From NCBI GenBank assembly GCA_009663005.1, contig CM018915.1, forward strand, positions 13,105,206 through 13,120,205: a stretch of 15,000 nt of DNA, read 5' to 3'. The position numbers and the translations under genes were made by a program. The stretch comes from Actinidia chinensis. Taxonomy: Eukaryota > Streptophyta > Magnoliopsida > Ericales > Actinidiaceae. The first letter of the stretch is position 1; each line of letters starts with the position of its first letter. Of the stretch, positions 9,781-15,000 are shown one piece after another. The notes under the pieces were generated by a model that ran no database searches, was not told where the DNA came from, and saw nothing but the letters and a program-made list of their open reading frames with translations.

Positions 9781-10136
9781 GTAAAGAAAGAAGAATAAAC
9801 ATTTAGAAAGATCTAACGGAAAATCAATTACTCCATTGTTCATCCTTGATTCCCGATGCTTCAATCAATCACGAATCATTCCTCCAATAAGAAAACTAGC
9901 CCACTCATGCTAGGGTAAACAAATATCTAATTAATTGAATGCTTTCTAATTAATACTAATCATAATGATATAAACCAAAATATTGAATCAATACAAAGAA
10001 AATTGAAAAACAATGATTAATTGACAAACTCATTAATTAATTAAAACCAACAAGAACTTTAAGTAAAAACTTACCAAGAAATAAGAAGAATTTTGAAAAT
10101 ACACTAAGAGGCTGAAAACAACCCTAAAAATCACGT

Positions 10137-10150
10137 CCCCCCCCCCCCCC
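10137..10150. repeat. Homopolymer of 14 C
   Basis: Fourteen consecutive C follow TCACGT. The other LTR has only CCCCTCCC after TCACGTT at the same place. The tract has therefore grown by slippage or is a read or assembly artefact. It lies close to the expected transcription start of the LTR. Confidence 0.85.
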
Positions 10151-10157
10151 TTCAAAA

Positions 10158-10177
10158 GATATAAAGGGATATATAGG
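10158..10177 (-). promoter_or_regulatory. TATA region of the right (5') LTR
   Basis: The minus strand reads CCTATATATCCC followed by TTTATATC. It is the counterpart of 1301-1320 and lies about 55 bp downstream, in transcription sense, of the nearest palindrome at 10231-10242. It is the best candidate core promoter of the element. Confidence 0.55.
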
Positions 10178-10230
10178 CACTTCCAAATTCGAGTCCTAAA
10201 TAGATTAGGAATCTTCCCATGATTGCCTTG

Positions 10231-10639
10231 GCGTTCGAACGCCCACTTCCTTCTTCCAAGTTGAGAGTTCGAACGTCTCAGTACAATCTCTGATTTTTTT
10301 TCTTCCCTCTTGTTGTTCAATGCCCAATTCTTCTGTCTTCCATGTAGCGTTCGAACGCTTAATACAAAAAACCCAATTTTTAGGCTCTCTCCTCGCATTT
10401 TTTGAACTGTAAAGCAATGGCGTTCTAACGCTCTAATTCAACTCTCGCACTTTTTTTGACTGTAAGAAAGGCGTTCGAACGGTTTTTTAGCGCATTTTTG
10501 CCTTCTTGGTGTTCAACGCCCATATTCTTCTTTTGGTCAGGCGTTCGCACGTTCCTTCATAAAATTCCTAAATTTTCTTCACACAGGCATTCGCGCTGTT
10601 TTCCTTCCTCCTCCTCCTTTTGCTTGGCGGTCGACGGCC
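10231..10639. repeat. Array of GCGTTCGAACGC-like palindromes in U3, right LTR
   Basis: About nine copies occur, starting near 10231, 10265, 10347, 10420, 10471, 10508, 10541, 10586 and 10626. Copies at 10231-10242 and 10347-10358 are perfect 12-bp palindromes; GCGTTCTAACGC and GCGTTCGAACGG are one-base variants. Positions correspond broadly to those in the other LTR, but which copies are perfect differs between the two. The array lies immediately upstream of the TATA region. Confidence 0.82.
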
Positions 10640-10863
10640 CAATGTAAGCTGACCTTCTTTTGAGTTTTTTTTCTCCTCTTCTTCATACAAACATACCGTT
10701 CTACTTTTATGCTTCAATTCTTCGCCTTTATCAATAAAACCGACAATAACTCAATACCCCTATAATGGTAATATATGATCAAAATACATAATTAAACGAT
10801 CTAGGGCCAATTTATTCAGTTTTAAACAACCGGGCGCTTGGCTACAATTATGCAGTCCAATCA

Positions 10864-10868
10864 GTTCT
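10864..10868. repeat. Target-site duplication GTTCT, right copy
   Basis: GTTCT directly follows the outer CA of the right LTR and matches 309-313. Confidence 0.8.
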
Positions 10869-11884
10869 CTAATAGATATATCATTTAGTATGAGAAAGAA
10901 CTTGTGCTATACTAGAGGTAAGTCTAAACAAATATACAAATGATATAACTTATAAACATGCTTGAGCAATATATTATAAGTTTAGAAAATAAGATATAAA
11001 CAAGTGTAATAACCATAGCTAAACTTTAGACCAATAAATGCAAGTCACTAACCAATATTATGCAAGATTAGTATTTTGACTTGAAAATATGAAAACATAT
11101 TTTTAAGATAATGAATCCTATAGGTGCTTCAACAATCAACATAGTTTTCAGATTGAAACATGTGTAGGTAAGTTTCTCTAAGAAATACCAACTTCCCTGT
11201 GAAGCATCATCCTGGCGAGAACTGACTCACAATGCGAAACCAATATAATCAATACACACACATATTTGGCATATAGACATACCTGGTTATATAATATAAT
11301 GTGTTCACTCCGAATTGACATATTTTAATATTCAAGTAAAGCATGTAATTCATGAATCACGCATAATATCACTAAATCACCAAACACCATGTTCACTTAG
11401 AAGATATATACATATGAGTAAACATACATGAAAAGAGATGTTGTGCAAGCAAGTTCTCTAGAGAGTGCTCTACTTAACATGTAAGAGAACTGATTCCGTT
11501 AGAAGTAGGGTCCCATATATAAATTGGATAAGGTAAAGTATGTAAACCACTTTTAACAATATGTTCATTGAGTTAAAATTGATAAACCATCACATGTACT
11601 AATAAGATAAATAATATTAAGAGTATAATACATAGTTACATTTTGTATCAAATAGTATACATTAATATATCAATATTAGAGCATATCATGATGCGATATG
11701 ATACTATCCAAATATTATCAAGATAAATATTAAAACCAACAATATCAAAAGATGATAATCCTTTTGATATGCAAAGATTGACACAAAAACAATATTTATC
11801 TCATTATTATGCAATAAACAATATATTAAATAAGACAAGTATTACTAAGGATAGCATGTATATATGAGAATTTCATTTCAAATT
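10869..11884. other. AT-rich right flank, no gene
   Basis: About 1 kb of AT-rich DNA with no useful open frame. The part around 10960-11130 has diverged similarity to the left flank (about 120-275). A GC-richer patch at 11160-11245 (CTTCCCTGTGAAGCATC and nearby) stands out from its surroundings but matches nothing I can name. Confidence 0.5.
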
Positions 11885-11975
11885 CTATTTTTTCTCCCCC
11901 ATTTGACCATATCAAAAAAATAAATTATAAAAATAATGAGAAAAAGGGGAAAAAAATTCTCCCCCTAAGTATGAG
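11885..11975. repeat. CTCCCCC / GGGGA-rich patch, possible copia relic
   Basis: TTTTTTCTCCCCC (about 11887-11900), GAGAAAAAGGGG (about 11939-11950) and TTCTCCCCCTAAG follow each other within 90 bp of otherwise AT-rich DNA, giving a partly inverted arrangement. Paired CTCCCCC and GGGGGAG tracts are frequent in the 3' regions of plant copia elements of the Sirevirus type. No copia protein motif is seen nearby, so this remains a weak suggestion. Confidence 0.3.
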
Positions 11976-12754
11976 TCTCCTCTCATACTATACACGTATA
12001 TAATGGGTTTAAGAGAAAATATCAAATTTAAATTTTTCTCCTCCTAAGACAATATCAAATTGCAAATTAGTCATGTAAGTACAAATGATGTGTAAGAAAC
12101 AAGCTGTTTCTAAGAATGCACCGAATATTTTCTTTATATCTCAAAGGGGTTGAGTAAGCACAATATGATACCAATCGTTCATGATACGAATTGATTCCAA
12201 TCATAAGCCGCGTTTATGTTACCAAATAGTGGTACCTACCAAAGTGATACCAATAAGTAGTGCTCCTCCTAAATTGGTGCTTCTTATTTCAAATGTGATG
12301 ATATGCATGTAATTCAAACAATCAAGCAATTACACATGAAAACATAATGAAAGGGTTTTGAAAAGATTTTGTCAAAAAACATAACTTTCTCGTTTCTCAA
12401 CACCATACACGAATAAGATAAAATAATATACCAATTAAGTAAGATTATTAGGGTAAGAATCAAAAGTACTGTAATATAATACTCAATTAACATAGCATGT
12501 TAAATAAGACGGTTTTAAAGAATTTTTAGTATCAAAAACAAATTTCTAATAAGTGACATTGTTCATCAGAAGTGTTTATGCAAAGTAAAAATATTTTCAT
12601 TAAAAGAGTTAAATAGACGCACGCATAATCCACTTTTTTTATTTTATCTTAATTTGTGCGAGACTCTACTTATCATAGAAATACAAAGCATGATTATCTG
12701 AATATAACAGGATTGTTCTCATAATATGATTGATCTATAATGATGAACAATACA
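11976..12754. other. AT-rich intergenic stretch
   Basis: No coding signal. It contains TGATACCA words at 12163-12172 and about 12243, the complement of the core TGGTATCA of initiator-Met primer-binding sites, and two CTCCTCCTAA words (about 12038 and 12263). These could be scattered remains of copia elements but do not form a structure I can delimit. Confidence 0.35.
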
Positions 12755-13835
12755 TATGCTTTTATGGTGTAGGACACGACGTCTAGAGCCTAGCCACGGG
12801 AATCAGGTGAGTAACAGGATGCCAGAACAAAAAATAGTATTTTCCAAATATTTTCAATACATATTATTGTATATTCAAGGGTTTTCATGTTTTCCAATGC
12901 ATAAAGTTATGTTATCAATACAAATGCCATGTCATCAATGTATGATATGCTATTATGTACGAAAAAAATCCATGGATGGTTATTTCAGGTGAAACAATAT
13001 GTTCAAAGTAATATACTGGGACGCTCCGGGGTCCCCTGTGGTGGGACCTTAATCTAAAACCTAATGGTCCTAGAAGGTAAATTGAGAGAACGTGAAATAA
13101 CATCATTTATAAGGGAATATCAGCCTAAAGAGCCACCAGACCTATATGTCCCACTGTTAATTTTAATCCGAGTTGTTACGTTTCATGATATGTTATGTAT
13201 GTTTATGAAAATAAGTGATGCTGTTTAGCAAGACAAGTTTATGAACTAACGTTGCAAGAAGTGATGTTATGGGCTCATTTATTTCACGGTATGATGTATG
13301 TATGATATGAACAGTAATCTTAGGTATTTTACATTCATGCATCGTTGTTATGCACTAATTTTAGCACGTTTTCGAAAACCTTTAAGGGAAGCCAATCCGA
13401 GGAGGCTTTTAAGACGAAAGTAGCTTGTAAAATCATAGTTTTTGTGGCCAATGGGCCTTATTGTAGTTCGATGATAGATTAGGACCCTACGGTAATGTAA
13501 TTATATTGGCAACGAAAGTATGTATATTAAAGTTGGCCTTATTATGTAGTAAAGTTTAAATACTTGGCACAATCTGTATTAACATGTGTACACGTCACCC
13601 TTTTATATTTTCAGTTATATGACGTTTCTGCGAAAATTTTATTTATTTTTTTTTTTTTTATTTTTTATTGTTAAACATTTAAATATTTATTTGTTTTTTT
13701 ATAAAGTGTTATATATCATTTTGAAATGAGTATGCACAGGTGATAACCTTACAAAGGTAAGTCGGCCTTGGTCAGGCAAGTCGTTGGCCATGCACGCGCC
13801 CACGATCCGCGTAGGCCGGGTTGCGGGACGTGACA
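12755..13835. repeat. Probable solo or truncated Ty3/gypsy LTR
   Basis: The stretch ends in CGGGTTGCGGGACGTGACA (to 13835), which resembles the 3' ends of plant Ty3/gypsy LTRs. It starts near GTAGGACACGACGTCTAGAG, also GC-rich, with a long AT-rich body between. The left boundary and a target duplication were not found: the five bases after the CA, TGAGC, do not recur just upstream of 12755. No gag-pol motif lies on either side, so this would be a solo LTR or a fragment. The short frames 12756-12992 (plus) and 12915-13106 (minus) fall inside it and show no protein pattern. Confidence 0.4.
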
Positions 13836-14161
13836 TGAGCTCAGTGCTTAGATAATTCGGTTGATAGTATTGTACTTTGCATATGACATCCTAAGCTCTG
13901 TGCTTAAGAAAATGAAGATTGCTTCTTGTTCGTTATTGTAAGTATTTATATTACTTACCCAAAATTTCAACACTTAGAAGAATTTTGGAGTAAAATGACT
14001 AGATTTTCTTTAACTAACATGAATCTGAAACCTTTGGGTAGTACAATCGAAGTACATGGGATGCCTAAATAAAACGACAATGGCTTTAACAGCACGGCCG
14101 ATCCTACAATACAGCAAGGGAGAAAAGGACTTCTCAGAGCTATTTTGGAGACGGCTCTTCG
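13836..14161. other. Unassigned stretch
   Basis: No gene. A short direct repeat is present: GCTCAGTGCTTAG at 13839-13851 and GCTCTGTGCTTAAG at 13895-13908. The part at 14085-14161 is GC-richer (ACGGCCGATCC, GGAGACGGCTCTTCGATGG) and leads into the tandem repeat that follows. In minus-strand sense it would be downstream of the paired TATA boxes. Confidence 0.4.
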
Positions 14162-14282
14162 ATGGTCAAGTTAGTAATCAGAGAAAATAAAAGAAAGAGA
14201 GAGTTATTAGATCTAGTTTTAGAGAGAGAAAAGTAGAACAAGGAGTGAGAGTGGCATACTCGTGAGAGAGAGTATCTTGCCC

Positions 14283-14292
14283 TTTTTTATAA
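14283..14292 (-). promoter_or_regulatory. TATA box, copy 1 of the tandem repeat
   Basis: The minus strand reads TTATAAAAAAGGG and is followed downstream by a pyrimidine-rich leader (CTCTCTCACGAG, then CTCACTCC and CTTTTCTCTCTC). A TATA box plus a pyrimidine patch is the usual plant core-promoter layout. No coding sequence is found downstream in this window. Confidence 0.45.
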
Positions 14293-14445
14293 TACAGCTC
14301 GGCTCATGTGCGGACACACAAGTGACCGAAGAAAATAAGAGAAAAAAGAGCAAGAGAGAGTGAGACAAAGTTCTTGGCTCTAGTTTTAAAGAGAAAGTAG
14401 AAGAAAGAGTGAGAGTGGCATACTCGTGAGAAAGTGTGTTTGCCT

Positions 14446-14456
14446 TCTTTTATAGT
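14446..14456 (-). promoter_or_regulatory. TATA box, copy 2 of the tandem repeat
   Basis: The minus strand reads CTATAAAAGAAG, a near-ideal plant TATA box, followed by CTCACTCTTTCTTCTAC and further CT-rich sequence. It lies about 166 bp upstream of the first TATA box, so the core promoter has been duplicated together with its leader. Confidence 0.5.
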
Positions 14457-14506
14457 GCAACTCGACGCATGTACGAATACGACAATTGCCATGTCAGTGA
14501 GTGGGC

Positions 14507-14699
14507 GTTTGACCCAATCATGCACACATCATAGGTATTCGTCATGGGATCAGATCCTGCGAATAAAAGCTTAATTTAAAAAATTTTCCTTTTCACATCT
14601 TAAAGTCATGTAAATCGTACAACGTTAATCAAAAGAGGGTTTGGAATACCTTGAATAAGAAGAGGAATTCAAGATTGAAACTGTAGATGTCTTTTGTTG
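14507..14699. other. Short unassigned stretch
   Basis: AT-rich with no open frame and no repeat that I can recognise. It separates the tandem promoter repeat from the minisatellite. Confidence 0.4.
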
Positions 14700-14798
14700 T
14701 GCCTATGGGTTTCTGCTGTTGCTGCCTTGCCATGCCTACGGGTTCTTGTAGCTACTGCCTTGCCGCGCCTGCGGGTTCCTACAGTTGCTGCCTTGCCA
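14700..14798. repeat. Minisatellite, three units of 33 bp
   Basis: Units at 14700-14732, 14733-14765 and 14766-14798 share the frame YGCCTRYGGGTT, a variable middle, and YTGCCTTGCC. The unit is exactly 33 bp with no indel, a multiple of three. It is much GC-richer than its surroundings. The plus strand is open across all three units with a repeating 11-residue pattern of the form (C/R)L(W/R)V......ALP, but there is no start codon and no wider frame, so coding is unproven. Confidence 0.88.
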
Positions 14799-15000
14799 AG
14801 TTCATGTTCAACCGATTGAAGAAAATGTTAAAAGGTTGAACCTAAACAAAATCTAACTTTTGCCACAAGTTGCTGCCCAAAAAATTCTATTATTTTTTCC
14901 AAATTCTATCCTAAAAAAAACCTTTTAACACTTATTTTTCTATTCTTTTAGACCCTCTGATCTTCTCTTATTTTTTTCTGAATCTAACCAAACTTCTAGA
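14799..15000. other. AT-rich right end
   Basis: A pyrimidine-rich, T-rich stretch with several A or T homopolymers. No gene or further minisatellite unit, although AAGTTGCTGCC at about 14867 echoes the GTTGCTGCC of the units. Confidence 0.4.

Larger units (their letters stand above)
314..10863 (-). mobile_element. Athila-like Ty3/gypsy LTR retrotransposon, full-length but degenerate
   Basis: This element of about 10.5 kb is transcribed right to left. Seen in the sequence: two long direct repeats (314-2015, 9182-10863), matching 5-bp target duplications, a PBS-like site just inside the right LTR, a G-rich tract just inside the left LTR, and gag, protease, RT, RNase H and integrase remnants in that order on the minus strand. 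The order PR-RT-RH-INT is that of Ty3/gypsy. The wording of the motifs (FMDDF in [10 protein letters not shown] and GKACHLP in integrase, SLGWTIADL before RT) and a tRNA-Asp-like PBS point to the plant Athila lineage. Every coding domain is interrupted, so the copy cannot encode its own proteins. I assign the superfamily with high confidence and the lineage with good confidence from recalled family motifs. Confidence 0.95.
9182..10863 (-). repeat. 5' LTR of the Athila-like element (right copy)
   Basis: This is the partner of 314-2015 and carries the promoter that would drive the genomic RNA. The outer end is CA at 10862-10863. The inner end reads TTATTC where the other copy has TGATTC, so the inner dinucleotide has mutated. 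In transcription order it holds U3 with the palindrome array (10639-10231), a TATA region (10177-10158), a run of 14 C on the plus strand (10137-10150), then R/U5 with a tandem duplication (9780-9585). The copies are clearly homologous end to end, but too many small indels separate them for a reliable identity figure by eye. Confidence 0.92.
14162..14506. repeat. Tandem duplication of about 166 bp, two copies
   Basis: GTGAGAGTGGCATACTCGTG occurs at 14245 and again at 14411, an offset of 166 bp. TCTAGTTTTA (14212 and 14379), an AGAGAG-rich block, a CTTTTTTATA/CTTTTATA block and CTCGGCTCATG/CTCGACGCATG recur at the same offset. The second copy is somewhat diverged, so the duplication is not recent or the reads are noisy. 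A short minus frame at 14304-14525 crosses it but includes the TATA box and is unlikely to be a gene. Confidence 0.85.

Noticed and set aside
10033..10398. Open frame of 121 codons on the minus strand
   Set aside because: It lies wholly in the right LTR, crosses the TATA region and the C14 tract, is not preserved in the other LTR, and shows no family pattern.
10851..10859. Alternative right LTR edge at CAGTCCA
   Set aside because: Ending the LTR at 10863 gives CA at the edge, aligns with the edge CA at 2014-2015 and yields a matching 5-bp target duplication. The shorter edge yields none.
14304..14525. Open frame of 73 codons on the minus strand
   Set aside because: It contains the TATA box and pyrimidine leader of the tandem promoter repeat, so translation of this piece is unlikely.

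Overview
This is an AT-rich window from a plant nuclear genome, almost certainly an angiosperm. I see no intact host gene, no rRNA or tRNA gene and no bacterial-style operon. The content is decayed transposable elements and simple repeats. The species cannot be named from the sequence.

The dominant feature (314-10863, minus strand) is one complete but coding-dead LTR retrotransposon of the Ty3/gypsy superfamily, Athila-like lineage. It has two LTRs of about 1.7 kb (314-2015 and 9182-10863), a 5-bp target-site duplication GTTCT (309-313 and 10864-10868), a TG...CA outer structure, a primer-binding site resembling the 3' end of tRNA-Asp (9161-9176) and a G-rich polypurine tract touching the other LTR (2016-2029). 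Read right to left, the interior holds gag remnants (7848-8480), a Pro/His/Gln-rich linker (6690-7847), aspartic protease (6257-6687), a pre-RT segment and reverse transcriptase (4900-5914), RNase H (4500-4899) and integrase (2930-4190). About 0.9 kb without coding signal follows, then the 3' LTR. All domains are broken by many frameshifts and stops, so they are annotated as pseudogenes. Together they would have made one gag-pol polyprotein driving copy-and-paste transposition.

The most unusual signal is in the LTRs. An irregular array of eight or nine copies of the palindrome GCGTTCGAACGC, some perfect and some degenerate, lies directly upstream of the LTR TATA region in transcription orientation (1376-1751 and 10231-10639). 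Further downstream the LTR carries a tandem duplication of about 100 bp.

Right of the element (10869-15000) is AT-rich intergenic DNA with other repeat relics: a CTCCCCC-rich patch (11885-11975) that loosely recalls copia/Sirevirus 3' regions, a probable solo or truncated Ty3/gypsy LTR ending in GGGACGTGACA (about 12755-13835), a tandem duplication of about 166 bp carrying two TATA boxes with pyrimidine-rich leaders on the minus strand (14162-14506), and three in-frame 33-bp minisatellite units (14700-14798). None of these is linked to a recognisable host coding sequence.
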